From NCBI RefSeq assembly GCF_002835665.1, contig NZ_PIZV01000024.1, forward strand, positions 45,773 to 109,772: 64,000 bases of DNA, written 5' to 3'. Below, in pieces: positions 26,554 through 35,927 of this stretch (positions within the stretch are counted from its first letter, which is position 1; each line of letters starts with the position of its first letter). The stretch is from Chryseobacterium sp. PMSZPI (GTDB lineage Bacteria > Bacteroidota > Bacteroidia > Flavobacteriales > Weeksellaceae). The notes under the pieces are model-generated. The model made no database searches, had not been told where the DNA came from, and worked only from the letters and a program-made list of their open reading frames with translations. The position numbers were made by a program, and so were the translations under genes.

Positions 26554-26874
26554 TCACTTTTTCTTTTTAGTTTTCTTTTCTTCTTTTGTTGCTTCCGGCT
26601 TAGTCCCGTCTGTGGGAGAAGTAGGGCTTACGCTAGGCTCTGTAGCCGGAGTGGTAGGAGAAACCTCTGTCGTCGTATTTTGTTTTTGACTACTGGTATT
26701 CCAATCCGTTGTAGTCTGTGTAGTCTGCGGATTCTGCTGCTGTGTTTGAGTAGTGGTGGTGTTATTAGTCGTTTGATTCTTGGAGGGTTCGGCGGGCTTC
26801 TGTTGCTCTGTCTGGGCCGATACTGCGATTACGCCGACTAATGTAAACGCTGCTGTTAAAAATAACTTTTTCAT
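26554..26874 (-). CDS. Secreted low-complexity Thr/Gln/Pro-rich protein
   Basis: Signal peptide MKKLFLTAAFTLVGVIAVSAQ, then about 85 residues of Thr, Gln, Asn, Pro and Ser, ending in a Lys-rich tail (EEKKTKKKK). It has no recognisable domain and is likely disordered in the periplasm. Convergent with the DUF1801 gene. Its leader AATATTACATTATG is also found at 47048, in the non-coding stretch upstream of the NRPS-like gene. Confidence 0.65.
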   Translation of the reverse strand: MKKLFLTAAFTLVGVIAVSAQTEQQKPAEPSKNQTTNNTTTTQTQQQNPQTTQTTTDWNTSSQKQNTTTEVSPTTPATEPSVSPTSPTDGTKPEATKEEKKTKKKK

Positions 26875-27041
26875 AATGTAATATTTTAAATGGTTGTTTA
26901 AATTAAACGACGCTTTATTTATAAAATTATCTGTAAAAAGCTTATTTAACGCACTTTATAATTATTTAAGAAGATTTTGCAAAATATTTTTCAGTAAAAA
27001 AGCCTCTAAAATATCCTAAAAGAATGCTTGTTGGGGAATAA

Positions 27042-27070
27042 AAAAACTCCAGAAAAAATTCCCGGAGTGT
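27042..27070 (-). terminator. Probable terminator of the KirBac-YkgJ unit
   Basis: On the minus strand ACTCCgGGA...TCtGGAGT is followed by seven T. The stem is imperfect. The remainder of 26880-27112 shows nothing else. Confidence 0.55.
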
Positions 27071-27112
27071 TAAAAATTTTATGTTTTTTGCCCTAAAAAA
27101 ATGACACAAAAT

Positions 27113-27601
27113 TTATTTCATTGCGTTCTTCATCATTTTTTCTACAAACTCATAAGCAGCAGGACAAATAATTGTGTTTTTAAGCATCAGATTATTGATC
27201 TGGTAGATCTTTTTACGATCGGTATGGGGATATTCGCGACATGCTTTTGGCCTTACTTCATAGATAGAGCAAGTGTTATCATTATTCAAAAAAAAGCAAG
27301 GAAGGTTCTGCAATACTTTATCATTATCTTCATCTATTCTTAAAAATTTAACTTCGAAGTCAGCAGATTTCATACGAAGATGCTTAGCAATACGTTCAAT
27401 ATCTTTTTCAGTATATAAAGGGCCCGTTGTTTTGCAGCAATTGGCACATTGCAGGCAATCTATTTCTTCAAATACTTCATCATGAGTCTCCTGAACAATA
27501 TAATCCAGGTTTTTGGGCGGCTTTTTCTTTAATCCGTCCAGAAATTTTTTATGTTCTTTTTGCTTTTGTAAAGCCTGTTTCTTATAAAATTCTAAATTCA
27601 T
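27113..27601 (-). CDS. YkgJ family cysteine-cluster protein
   Basis: A 162-residue protein with the eight-Cys-type pattern of the YkgJ/CxxCxxCC metal-binding family: CLQCANCC near residue 50, then CFFLNNDNTCSIYEVRPKAC and REYP. Members are thought to chelate Zn2+ or Fe-S; function is unknown. The ATG directly follows the TAA of the upstream KirBac channel gene, so the two are cotranscribed. Confidence 0.88.
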   Translation of the reverse strand: MNLEFYKKQALQKQKEHKKFLDGLKKKPPKNLDYIVQETHDEVFEEIDCLQCANCCKTTGPLYTEKDIERIAKHLRMKSADFEVKFLRIDEDNDKVLQNLPCFFLNNDNTCSIYEVRPKACREYPHTDRKKIYQINNLMLKNTIICPAAYEFVEKMMKNAMK

Positions 27602-28573
27602 TTATTCTTTGTTTCCCACCGAAACCGGAATTTCTTCTTTTTGATAATCATTAATTTTATCCAAATCTAAAACCGTAGCCAGGTTATCTTTATTAGGATA
27701 ATACATAGGAACAAATTTGGCTCCATAAATAATTTCTCCAGTAATGTACGATGATCTTTGTACTACTGTATTGGAAAAAACTTCATCAAAGGCACGAACC
27801 TGTACAATAAGTTCAATATCCGTATTTTCAAAATCTTCTTCTGAAAAGCCATAAAATGGAGAATTTTCATCTATTTTGTGAACGATAGTCCAATTAAGAG
27901 CCAGTGTATTAATTTTACTTAATTGAGTTTCTAATCTATAAAAATTGCTCTTGGGAACACCATCTTCAATCACTTCAATGGCAGCAGATACAATAACATC
28001 TGCATCCGTCAATGCATTATTCTTATAAGGAGCTAACCTAAACATTAATGCACTTGTATCCTGAAAAGGGGCAATTACCGCTATATCGGAAAACCTCAAA
28101 TAAGCTCTGGGTCTAGAAAATCTTCCATAGAAAAGCCCTGTTGCAATGGCAAAGGTAAGTAATCCTAAAAAAGCTTCAAAAGTAGCCACAAGGCTTGCCA
28201 TAAATCCTACAGGAGCAATTCTTCCATATCCTACTGTTGTAAAGGTTTGAGAACTGAAAAAGAATACATCAATAAATTCATTGAGCGGATTGCTTTTATC
28301 AATTCCCGTAAGATGTTCTACTCCTATCAAATAATAAATCATTGCAAATACCAGATTAATCAGGATATAAGCGATTACCAGATAAGAAATAAATCGAAAT
28401 GATGACAAGTTGAGCATCGTGTGATACCAGCTTAATCTATTGAAAACATTTACTCCCGTCCTTTGAACATTAGGGAGACCGTCTTTATTGATAAACCTAC
28501 CTGATGCATTACTTCCGAAGCCACTATTATCCGTATTTTTCTGACGAATTTTTTTTCTGAATCCACGGGTCAT
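27602..28573 (-). CDS. KirBac-type inward rectifier potassium channel
   Basis: The 323-residue protein has two membrane helices flanking the pore, with the K+ selectivity filter TFTTVGYG, preceded by the slide-helix region NRLSWYHTMLNLSSFRF. The C-terminal 170 residues form the cytoplasmic immunoglobulin-like Kir domain (RPRAYLRFSDIAVIAPFQD). It conducts K+ across the inner membrane. First gene of the unit with YkgJ. The 168 bases upstream hold no further gene. Confidence 0.92.
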   Translation of the reverse strand: MTRGFRKKIRQKNTDNSGFGSNASGRFINKDGLPNVQRTGVNVFNRLSWYHTMLNLSSFRFISYLVIAYILINLVFAMIYYLIGVEHLTGIDKSNPLNEFIDVFFFSSQTFTTVGYGRIAPVGFMASLVATFEAFLGLLTFAIATGLFYGRFSRPRAYLRFSDIAVIAPFQDTSALMFRLAPYKNNALTDADVIVSAAIEVIEDGVPKSNFYRLETQLSKINTLALNWTIVHKIDENSPFYGFSEEDFENTDIELIVQVRAFDEVFSNTVVQRSSYITGEIIYGAKFVPMYYPNKDNLATVLDLDKINDYQKEEIPVSVGNKE

Positions 28574-28741
28574 TCTTATACTTTTTAAACTTTAGCACTC
28601 ATAATCTGCATGCAATGGACCAGCGCAACCACCAGTCTTCTCCCTTTACCTTTTAAAAGACAAAGTTAAGAATAGAATCGATTTAACAAAAAAGCAGAAA
28701 CATTTTAGTTTCTGCCATTATTATTCATTTGTTAAATATAT

Positions 28742-29731
28742 CTATATCTTTTCTGCGGGTGATTCCATCACTGTTACACTTACATTACTCACGGATTTCA
28801 CAATACCTGATTCTCCATGAATATTTGAAATAAAACCAGAGAAACTTTCAATAGGAAAAGCCCAGTAATAATGTCCGTCTGCAGGCGAAGGATAATTGGC
28901 AAGAAGATTTCCGGTTAATTTCATGGGCACAAAATACTCAACTGAGGATCCTTTTAACTTTGTCAGAATAGAAATAGTCTTTTTAGAATGTGCAGGTACA
29001 ATAGTCTTGTAAGTACTGGTTTCTGTAATTTCTTCAGAACTTTCCTTACCGTCTGTCGTATCTCCTCCTACCACAACTTTGGTACTGGCAGACACTTTTG
29101 CAACCAATGGAATATCTATCGACACCGAAGCCCCTACTTCAAATGATCCGGAAACCGTACGTTTCCAGGAAGTAGAATATCCTTTCTTATAAGCATAAGT
29201 AACTGTAATCTCACTTTCCCGATCACCGTTATTAATGGCTTCTGTCGTATAGGCATCATCTGGTAAATCCACCCCGTCTGTCTTTACCTGTACCTGAGGG
29301 GTTCCTAAAACAACAGATACATCAGGATTAGCTGCCGTGTTGCGTGTATCTCCGTCTACAGATAAATCAGAATTAAAAATAAGCCCATCCGGAATCTGCC
29401 CGGAATACGAAAAAATATTTTTGAGCCTTGTCTTTTCACCGGAAAAATTAACGTCATACCCCATGTCTTTCAAGTGTTTTGCCTTAAAAGAAATCTTTTG
29501 GCCCTCATCAGGTATGCTGTTGTTTACCTTTAAGCCGGCTGGTAATTTAAACTCATCTACAATTTTCCACCCTTTTTGAAGCATTTCCGCTTCTGTCAAC
29601 TGCGTTCTCTTAAAGCTAGTATAGTTTAGTTTTTCCGAATCATCATTCAATGAACTTACTTCATCTCTTGAACATGAAACAGAAACTCCTAATAATAAAA
29701 GAATTAAAGCAGAGTTGATTTTTTTACTCAT
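28742..29731 (-). CDS. Lipoprotein with an aerolysin/ETX-MTX2-like beta domain
   Basis: The lipoprotein signal ends VSVSC (Cys20). The second half has alternating Ser/Thr strands with the ETX/MTX2-aerolysin layout: SWKRTVSGSFEVGASVSIDI, a short pair of strands (KVSASTKVVVGG ... EEITETSTYK) that could be the insertion hairpin, then IVPAHSKKTISI and a closing strand pair. In that family the VPxxxK-like step precedes the long pore strand. Homology is judged by pattern only. Lipid anchoring is unusual for a released pore-forming toxin. It stands alone, so no target is suggested. Confidence 0.5.
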   Translation of the reverse strand: MSKKINSALILLLLGVSVSCSRDEVSSLNDDSEKLNYTSFKRTQLTEAEMLQKGWKIVDEFKLPAGLKVNNSIPDEGQKISFKAKHLKDMGYDVNFSGEKTRLKNIFSYSGQIPDGLIFNSDLSVDGDTRNTAANPDVSVVLGTPQVQVKTDGVDLPDDAYTTEAINNGDRESEITVTYAYKKGYSTSWKRTVSGSFEVGASVSIDIPLVAKVSASTKVVVGGDTTDGKESSEEITETSTYKTIVPAHSKKTISILTKLKGSSVEYFVPMKLTGNLLANYPSPADGHYYWAFPIESFSGFISNIHGESGIVKSVSNVSVTVMESPAEKI

Positions 29732-29920
29732 TTTTATGATTTTTTAGTGTTTAATAATTAAATTTACAAAAACAAAGTCATTTTATAGCTTATTTTTGCG
29801 AATTAAATAATTTTTAACACTTCCCCCAAAGCCATTTTTTGTTTGTAGTACTATTCGTCATAAATAATGCTTTCATGAAATTTATCAACTTTCAAATCCG
29901 GTTTTTCTCCTGATTTACAC

Positions 29921-29928
29921 TAACTTTG
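29921..29928 (+). promoter_or_regulatory. Candidate -7 box (TAACTTTG) of the truncated globin gene
   Basis: TAACTTTG matches TAnnTTTG but lies only four bases before the ATG at 29933, which would give an almost leaderless transcript. No clear -33 element is seen. Confidence 0.4.
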
Positions 29929-29932
29929 AAAT

Positions 29933-30313
29933 ATGAAAAAACTTGAATCAAGAGAGGATATTGAACACCTTGTTAATTCATTTTACAATAAAGTGGTTAA
30001 AGACGATACCATCGGTTTCTTTTTTAATGACATTGCTAAAGTCGACTGGGACAAACATCTTCCTAAAATGTACTCTTTTTGGGAATCTATTCTTTTTGGC
30101 CAAATGACCTACAAAGGAAATCCAATGGGAATGCATTTTCCCATCAATGAAATTCAAGCTATGGAACAAAAACATTTTGATCAATGGCTTGCAGTTTGGC
30201 GTACTACCATTGAAGAAAATTTTGTGGGTGAAAATGCCGATATGGCGATCTACAAATCTGAGAATATTGCCAAACTAATGGCCTTCAAAATGGAATTAGC
30301 CAGAAGACTTTAA
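29933..30313 (+). CDS. Group III truncated haemoglobin
   Basis: A 126-residue globin with the proximal His68 in GNPMGMHFPI, the B-helix-type aromatic region IGFFFNDI and WDKHLPKMYSFWESILFGQ, which are typical of group III truncated globins (Campylobacter Ctb type). These bind O2, NO or related ligands in the cytoplasm. Single gene. No NO-responsive partner is nearby. Confidence 0.92.
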   Translation: MKKLESREDIEHLVNSFYNKVVKDDTIGFFFNDIAKVDWDKHLPKMYSFWESILFGQMTYKGNPMGMHFPINEIQAMEQKHFDQWLAVWRTTIEENFVGENADMAIYKSENIAKLMAFKMELARRL

Positions 30314-30340
30314 TTAATTGAGGAATCCGAGGCCCCGTAT

Positions 30341-31411
30341 TTAAGGAACAATTACAGTAAAGATATACGCTGCTAAATTCACTAAGAGAACGGTTCCGTA
30401 CAATATATTTGTTTTTCCTCTACTTAATGAAAGCATTACAATAAATACGGATAGCGAAAGCAATATAATATCTTTTTTATCCAACCCCAGCACTAGCGGA
30501 ATATCATAGGTGATACACACTGCGGAAACAGCCGGGATAGTAAGCCCAATACTGGCCAAGGCAGATCCTAAAGCTAAATTTAAGCTGGACTGAATCTGAT
30601 TGCTTCTCGCCGCTCTAATGGCTGCAACACCTTCCGGAAGAAGAACAACCGCAGCAATAATTACCCCAACCAAAGATTTAGGAGCTCCTAAGCTTCGCAC
30701 CATGCTTTCAATAGTGGCGGATAATCCTTTTGCCATTAAAACAACAATTGCCAGGCAAATAACCAGAAAGACAAAACTAATCAGGGTTTTTGTAAGCGAA
30801 GGAACGTAATGCTCTTCCGGGTGCTCATCAGGAATCACAAAATAACTTCTATGTCTTACGGTCTGTACCATCAGAAAAACTCCATAAATAGCAAGGCAGG
30901 CTATTGAAATAAAAATAAGTTGTGCTTCATTATAAAAAGGGCCGTTGACACTTGAAGTAAAATTAGGAAGAACAAGAGTAAGCACCAGAATGGAAACAAT
31001 ACTCACCAGATAAGTCGTTGCCGAGGTTCTGGCAAAGAACTGCTCATGGTATTTAACACCACCAACCAGGATACATATTCCCAAAATCCCATTCAGAATA
31101 AGCATTACGGCAGCAAAAACGGTATCTCTTGCCAGCGTAATCGCCTGATCTCCACCGGCAACCATCAGTGAGATAATCAATGCAACTTCTATGATCGTAA
31201 TACAAAGTGCGAGGATAATCGTTCCGAAGGGTTCACCTACTTTATGAGCAACCATTTCTGCATGATGTACGGCCGATAAAACGCTTCCAATTAATAAAAT
31301 TCCGGCAATAATATCGTAAACCACACCACTCCCCATCAATCCGGAAAAGTAGTAACCTACCGCAAGGACAGGAAAAATGTAAGTATAATGTAAGAGTTCT
31401 TTTAATTTCAT
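30341..31411 (-). CDS. chaA: Calcium/proton antiporter of the CaCA family (ChaA-like)
   Basis: A 356-residue membrane protein with about 11 helices in two inverted halves. The CaCA alpha repeats are visible as VGEPFGTIILALCITIIEVA and LLPEGVAAIRAARSNQIQSS, each with the ion-binding Glu. ChaA exports Ca2+ or Na+ in exchange for protons. It is convergent with the globin gene and separated by 66 bases from the next upstream gene. Confidence 0.9.
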   Translation of the reverse strand: MKLKELLHYTYIFPVLAVGYYFSGLMGSGVVYDIIAGILLIGSVLSAVHHAEMVAHKVGEPFGTIILALCITIIEVALIISLMVAGGDQAITLARDTVFAAVMLILNGILGICILVGGVKYHEQFFARTSATTYLVSIVSILVLTLVLPNFTSSVNGPFYNEAQLIFISIACLAIYGVFLMVQTVRHRSYFVIPDEHPEEHYVPSLTKTLISFVFLVICLAIVVLMAKGLSATIESMVRSLGAPKSLVGVIIAAVVLLPEGVAAIRAARSNQIQSSLNLALGSALASIGLTIPAVSAVCITYDIPLVLGLDKKDIILLSLSVFIVMLSLSRGKTNILYGTVLLVNLAAYIFTVIVP

Positions 31412-31477
31412 AAAGTGACTACAAAATACAAAAAATCTATAAGATTTGAAATATTAAAAGAAAATATTCATGATATC

Positions 31478-31810
31478 TTAATGGCACCAGAAAGTAAAGT
31501 CCTGAAAATCTGTCAGCATATGAAATAAAAGTCCAATACCCACAATTCTGATATTTCCTTTAAAGAAAAGCATCAAAACATACACTGCAATGGCATAATA
31601 AGAATGTAGAATATGAAAGCCTATACTATTTCTTGACGGATCAAAAATAGGATTGGCAAAAAGATGATCCAAATCTACCAGCATAGTAGCCAGAAGAATA
31701 AGATACGTTTTTTTCCAATTTTTACGATAGAAAACTAATGCAATAAATATCGGAAATATGAAATGTAAAAAATAATGTACAAACGTCTTCCAAAATAAGC
31801 AATCCATCAT
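31478..31810 (-). CDS. DUF6122-like small membrane protein
   Basis: A 110-residue protein with about three membrane helices and several conserved-looking His/Asp: FVHYFLHFIFPIF, VDLDHLFANPIFDP, GFHILHSYYA and FHMLTDFQDF. This is the DUF6122 pattern and resembles small YdjM-type metal-dependent membrane hydrolases, though function is unknown. Its ATG overlaps the stop of the DNA-alkylation repair gene by four bases. Confidence 0.75.
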   Translation of the reverse strand: MMDCLFWKTFVHYFLHFIFPIFIALVFYRKNWKKTYLILLATMLVDLDHLFANPIFDPSRNSIGFHILHSYYAIAVYVLMLFFKGNIRIVGIGLLFHMLTDFQDFTFWCH

Positions 31811-32526
31811 ATCCTACCTTTTAAGTAATCCTGTCTCACCTCTTCATCAAGCTTTTCAATAGCATATCTCAGGCAGGTTCTTGGCATTTCTGTATAATAC
31901 TTATTCAGATAATGGATTAATTCATTCCCATTCTTTTGCCCCATTTCCCTCAACAGCCATCCGTTTGCTTTATGCATCAGATCATGAGGATGCTTTAGAT
32001 TTCTTGTTACAAACTCTTTTGTAAGTTCAAACGATCCTTTTTTCACATAATGCATGGTTCCCACTACTGCAATTCTCTTATGCCACATTTCTTCAGATTC
32101 AGAAAGGTCTCTTAGTAGATTTTCTTTTTTAGTTTCATAAGCATATCTGCCCAGAATTTTATAACAACTCGAGTCTACCAGATCCCAATTGTTAACATGG
32201 GACAAATGGTTTAAATAGAACTCTACAATCTCTTCCCTTATAGACAGATCCTTTGTTTTTTCAAACTTTGAGATCAGCATAAAAAGAGCTGTTAATCGAT
32301 GTTCGTGATATTTCGAAGAAAGAAGTTCACTTAATTCTTTTAAGCTTATTTTTGAATAATATTCTTTGGCTACTGACCTTTGATCCGGCACTTTCACTCC
32401 AAGAAACAAGTCCCCTTCTCCGTACTCCCCTTTTCCGGTTTTGAAAAACTTTGGAAAAAACACTGCTTTCTCAGGAATGGACAAAACGGCAAGAGCTTCT
32501 TTTATTTCTTTGAGAATACTGCTCAT
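31807..32526 (-). CDS. DNA alkylation repair protein (AlkD-like HEAT-repeat glycosylase)
   Basis: A 239-residue all-helical protein matching the AlkC/AlkD family, with HRLTALFMLISKFEK, NNWDLVDSSCYKILG, MWHKRIAVVGTMHYVKKGSF and ANGWLLREMGQKN. The Trp/Asp in the second and the Trp/Arg in the later motifs line the DNA-binding cleft of AlkD, which removes 3- and 7-alkylpurines. The ATG at 32526 is preferred to a GTG at 32538. Confidence 0.9.
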   Translation of the reverse strand: MSSILKEIKEALAVLSIPEKAVFFPKFFKTGKGEYGEGDLFLGVKVPDQRSVAKEYYSKISLKELSELLSSKYHEHRLTALFMLISKFEKTKDLSIREEIVEFYLNHLSHVNNWDLVDSSCYKILGRYAYETKKENLLRDLSESEEMWHKRIAVVGTMHYVKKGSFELTKEFVTRNLKHPHDLMHKANGWLLREMGQKNGNELIHYLNKYYTEMPRTCLRYAIEKLDEEVRQDYLKGRI

Positions 32527-32571
32527 ATAAACTTCCACTAATTTGAATTATACTTTATTTTTTGTGTAACT

Positions 32572-33858
32572 CTAAGAATTTTCATCCAAAGAAATATGAT
32601 CCTGCTCCGCTTCTTCTTTTACAATCTGTTTAGGATTTGCCACTTTTGCGATGGTAAGTCCCTGAACAATAATAGAAAATACCACTACACAATATGTAAT
32701 ACTGAGAATAATCTCACTGTATTCACTTTTAGGGATTGACATGGCTAACGCAATGGAAACACCACCACGAATTCCTCCCCAAACCAAAACCTTTACAGTT
32801 TGCGGGCTAAAACTTCTTCTCAAAGAGGTAAACTTCGTAGGCCCCCAGATTGAAATAAATCTCGCGAACAGAACGACCAAAATAGCCACTAAGCCAGGAA
32901 TCATAAAATATTTCAAATCTTTGATCATTAAAAGCTCAAACCCGATAAACAGAAATAATACAGCGTTTAGAATCTCATCAATCAGTTCCCAGAATTTAAT
33001 TAAATAATCCTGAGTAACAGATTTCATTTTGAAATTCCTGTTAAAATTCCCCATAAATAATCCTGCTGCCACCATGGTTAATGGTCCCGAAATATGCATT
33101 TGCCTTGCAATAAGATAACCACCCATCACAACAGAAAGAGTTACCAGCACAGAAATTATATAATCATCCACCTCACGCATTAATCTTGAAGTAACCCAAC
33201 CAAGTAAAACGCCTAATAAAAGACCTCCTCCAGCTTCATGAAGCAAAAGCAATCCAATATTTTCAACACTAAGGTCTACTTCTTTCCCTACAGCCAATTG
33301 CAAAATAACAGTAAAAACAACAACCGCCATACCATCATTGAAAAGAGACTCTCCGGCTACTTTTGTTTCCAGCGATTTAGAAACCTTCGCCTGCTTCAAT
33401 ACACTTAATACCGCTACCGGATCGGTTGGAGAGATCAAGGCTCCAAAAACGAGGCAATAAAGAAATGGAAGCTTGATGCCTACATAGGGTAACAGATAAA
33501 ACATACCAAATCCTACTACAAAGGTTGAAATAACGACTCCCACAGTGGAAAATATCACCACGGGCCTCAGTTGTTCCTTTAAATCGTTAATATTAATATG
33601 AATACCTCCTGCAAAAAGAAGGAAATTAAGCATCGCTCCCATTAAGACCTCCGTAAAGTCGATGCTGTCCATCAAATTATGAAGATGCCCAAAAGTTCTT
33701 GGAAGTATAGTTTCTCCAAACAGTACCAGAAAAATAGAAACCACAATAGCAATTACCATAATTCCGATAGTACTGGGAAGTTTTAAAAATCTATAATTAA
33801 GATATGCAAATATGGATGCCAGTACAATTAAAGCTGAGAATGAATAATATAATTCCAC
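32572..33858 (-). CDS. Na+/H+ antiporter, CPA1 family (NhaP-like)
   Basis: A 428-residue protein with about 12 membrane helices. Family landmarks are FGALISPTDPVAVLSVL, VAGESLFNDGMAVVVF with the Asn-Asp ion-binding pair, and WGGIRGGVSIALAMSIP. It exchanges Na+ (or K+) for protons at the inner membrane. The C-terminal tail is short and acidic. 46 bases separate it from the alkylation-repair gene and 22 from the DUF4919 gene, so it may be part of one long minus-strand unit starting at hflX. Confidence 0.92.
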   Translation of the reverse strand: MELYYSFSALIVLASIFAYLNYRFLKLPSTIGIMVIAIVVSIFLVLFGETILPRTFGHLHNLMDSIDFTEVLMGAMLNFLLFAGGIHININDLKEQLRPVVIFSTVGVVISTFVVGFGMFYLLPYVGIKLPFLYCLVFGALISPTDPVAVLSVLKQAKVSKSLETKVAGESLFNDGMAVVVFTVILQLAVGKEVDLSVENIGLLLLHEAGGGLLLGVLLGWVTSRLMREVDDYIISVLVTLSVVMGGYLIARQMHISGPLTMVAAGLFMGNFNRNFKMKSVTQDYLIKFWELIDEILNAVLFLFIGFELLMIKDLKYFMIPGLVAILVVLFARFISIWGPTKFTSLRRSFSPQTVKVLVWGGIRGGVSIALAMSIPKSEYSEIILSITYCVVVFSIIVQGLTIAKVANPKQIVKEEAEQDHISLDENS

Positions 33859-33880
33859 TAAGTGTTTTTTTAAAATTAAG

Positions 33881-34510
33881 TTATTGGTCTAAATAAAGTA
33901 TTTTGATAAAGATCTTATTTCCGTCTTTATCCCAAATATCAAACATGCCGTTTTTGGCAGGTTTTGAATCTCTGGTATATTCTTTTCCTATATTCAGAAT
34001 GTTCAGCAGAATGTATTCATCTCCTATAGAGTTGACGATATAGGCGGTTTTTTCGGATTTTCCATCTCCTGAATTCCTGATCCCCTCTGTAAGGGAACGA
34101 AACTGATTCAGATGATGCATAAAATTGTTCCCGTCTTTAAGCGAGTCATATGCTCTAAGAAGAATCAGCAAAATATCCAGATTAGTTGGATCTTTATCAT
34201 ACAGAGCTTTTCCCTGCTTTATACAATCTTCAAAATTGTTTTGCTTAAAAGCTTCGGCCAAATTTTTAAACCCTTCATCAGAAATAGTGATTTTATCATT
34301 TCTAAAGTTCCTTCCATAGTACAGATATTGTGCTTCTATACTATCTAATGATTTCGGATAGCCCTTATATTTAAAAATAAGCTTATCGTAATTGTATGGA
34401 GAATCAGGATTTTTAAGGCTTTTTTCAATCGCTTTCAAATCAATTTTTGATTTTTGGCTGAACCCAAAAACCGAAAACAAAATGAATAATAGGAAAAAGT
34501 AAGGCTTCAT
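33881..34510 (-). CDS. DUF4919-like secreted protein
   Basis: Signal peptide MKPYFFLLFILFSVFGFSQ followed by about 190 residues: DLKAIEKSLKNPDSPYNYDK, YYGRNFRN and a central helical part, ending in beta strands with AKNGMFDIWDKDGNKIFIKI. This agrees with the DUF4919 family of Bacteroidota, function unknown. Its first base is the last base of hflX, indicating coupling. Confidence 0.78.
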   Translation of the reverse strand: MKPYFFLLFILFSVFGFSQKSKIDLKAIEKSLKNPDSPYNYDKLIFKYKGYPKSLDSIEAQYLYYGRNFRNDKITISDEGFKNLAEAFKQNNFEDCIKQGKALYDKDPTNLDILLILLRAYDSLKDGNNFMHHLNQFRSLTEGIRNSGDGKSEKTAYIVNSIGDEYILLNILNIGKEYTRDSKPAKNGMFDIWDKDGNKIFIKILYLDQ

Positions 34511-35733
34511 TAATTGTTGTTTTCTTCTTCGTCGTTATCGAAATACTCGAAAAGGAAATCGTTGTACGGAAATCTTGAAATGTGAATTTTCATGACTTCA
34601 TCATAGATCAGCTTTTTCATTTCCGGAAAGTTTTCTTTCGTTAAAGCAGAAATGAAAACAGTCGGATATTTAGATTTTGCCATCCATGTCTTTTTCCACT
34701 CTTCAAGAGAAATATTTTTCTTTGTGCTCGGCGTCAAATCATCTTCATCCTTTTTCTCATAGCTGAAGTCATCAATCTTATTGAAAACCATAATCATAGG
34801 CTTCTGATGAGCATTAATTTCCATTAATATCTGATTGACGGATGCAATATGATCTTCAAAACTGTCGTGGGAAATATCCACTACATGGATCAAAAGATCT
34901 GCTTCACGAACTTCATCTAGCGTAGATTTAAAAGACTCAACCAATTGTGTAGGCAACTTTCTGATAAACCCTACTGTATCCGTAAGCAAAAACGGTAAAT
35001 TCCCGATAACCACCTTTCTTACTGTGGTATCTAAGGTTGCAAATAATTTATTTTCTGCAAAAACCTCAGATTTTGAAAGAGAATTCATCAGGGTAGATTT
35101 TCCAACATTGGTATACCCCACCAAAGCGGCCCTTACAACCTTGCCACGATTGTTACGTTGGGTTGCCATTTGCTTATCGATGGTCTTCAGCTTATCTTTT
35201 AATAAAGTGATTCTGTCACGAATAATACGACGGTCAGTCTCAATTTCCGTTTCTCCCGGACCTCTCATCCCGATTCCTCCTTTCTGACGCTCCAAGTGAG
35301 TCCACATTCTCGTTAATCGAGGCAAAAGATATTGGTATTGAGCCAGTTCGACCTGAGTTCTTGCATAGGAAGTCTGCGCTCGTTGTGCAAAAATATCAAG
35401 AATTAGATTGGTACGGTCCAAAATCTTAACTTCCATTTCTCTCTCCAGGTTTTTAAGCTGTGAGGGGGAAAGTTCGTCATCAAAAATAACGGTTCCGATT
35501 TCGTTTTCTTTTACATATTCTTTTATCTCGAGTGCCTTTCCGCTTCCAATAAAGGTTTTGGAATCAGGCTGTGTTAATTTTTGGGTAAAACGTTTTTGCA
35601 CGGTTGCACCGGCAGTGAAAGCTAAAAACTCCAGTTCATCCATATACTCCGTCAGTTTTTCTTCATCTTGATTTTGAGTAATAACTCCCACCAAGACTGC
35701 TTTCTCATAATTATGTTCTTTCTTTTCTAACAT
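34510..35733 (-). CDS. hflX: GTPase HflX
   Basis: A 407-residue ribosome-associated GTPase. N-terminal HflX domain with DSKTFIGSGKALEIKEYV and ARTQVELAQYQYLLPRL, followed by RMWTHLERQKGGIGMRGPGE, then the G domain: G1 VGYTNVGKSTL, G3 DTVGFI, G4 NKID. It splits or rescues ribosomes under stress. It is the first gene of the minus-strand run ending with chaA. Confidence 0.95.
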   Translation of the reverse strand: MLEKKEHNYEKAVLVGVITQNQDEEKLTEYMDELEFLAFTAGATVQKRFTQKLTQPDSKTFIGSGKALEIKEYVKENEIGTVIFDDELSPSQLKNLEREMEVKILDRTNLILDIFAQRAQTSYARTQVELAQYQYLLPRLTRMWTHLERQKGGIGMRGPGETEIETDRRIIRDRITLLKDKLKTIDKQMATQRNNRGKVVRAALVGYTNVGKSTLMNSLSKSEVFAENKLFATLDTTVRKVVIGNLPFLLTDTVGFIRKLPTQLVESFKSTLDEVREADLLIHVVDISHDSFEDHIASVNQILMEINAHQKPMIMVFNKIDDFSYEKKDEDDLTPSTKKNISLEEWKKTWMAKSKYPTVFISALTKENFPEMKKLIYDEVMKIHISRFPYNDFLFEYFDNDEEENNN

Positions 35734-35927
35734 TAAGTTCTGTCTATGTTTGTGATTTTTACAAGATAATATTTTTCAGAAAAAAAACAAAATCAAATTT
35801 TATTTAATAACAATTTTTAATATAATTTTAAGCTGAATCCGGCATGAATTGATAAAAAAGCCATAACTTTATATAATAATTTTCTGATTTTTAAACATTT
35901 AAATTAAAAATTAATATCCAGACGATC

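Noticed and set aside
26515..26841. Plus-strand Cys/Leu/Arg-rich open frame
   Set aside because: Antisense of the Thr/Gln-rich secreted protein, which has a normal signal peptide and a terminator on its own strand.
30600..30809. Plus-strand open frame within chaA
   Set aside because: Antisense shadow of a conserved membrane antiporter gene.
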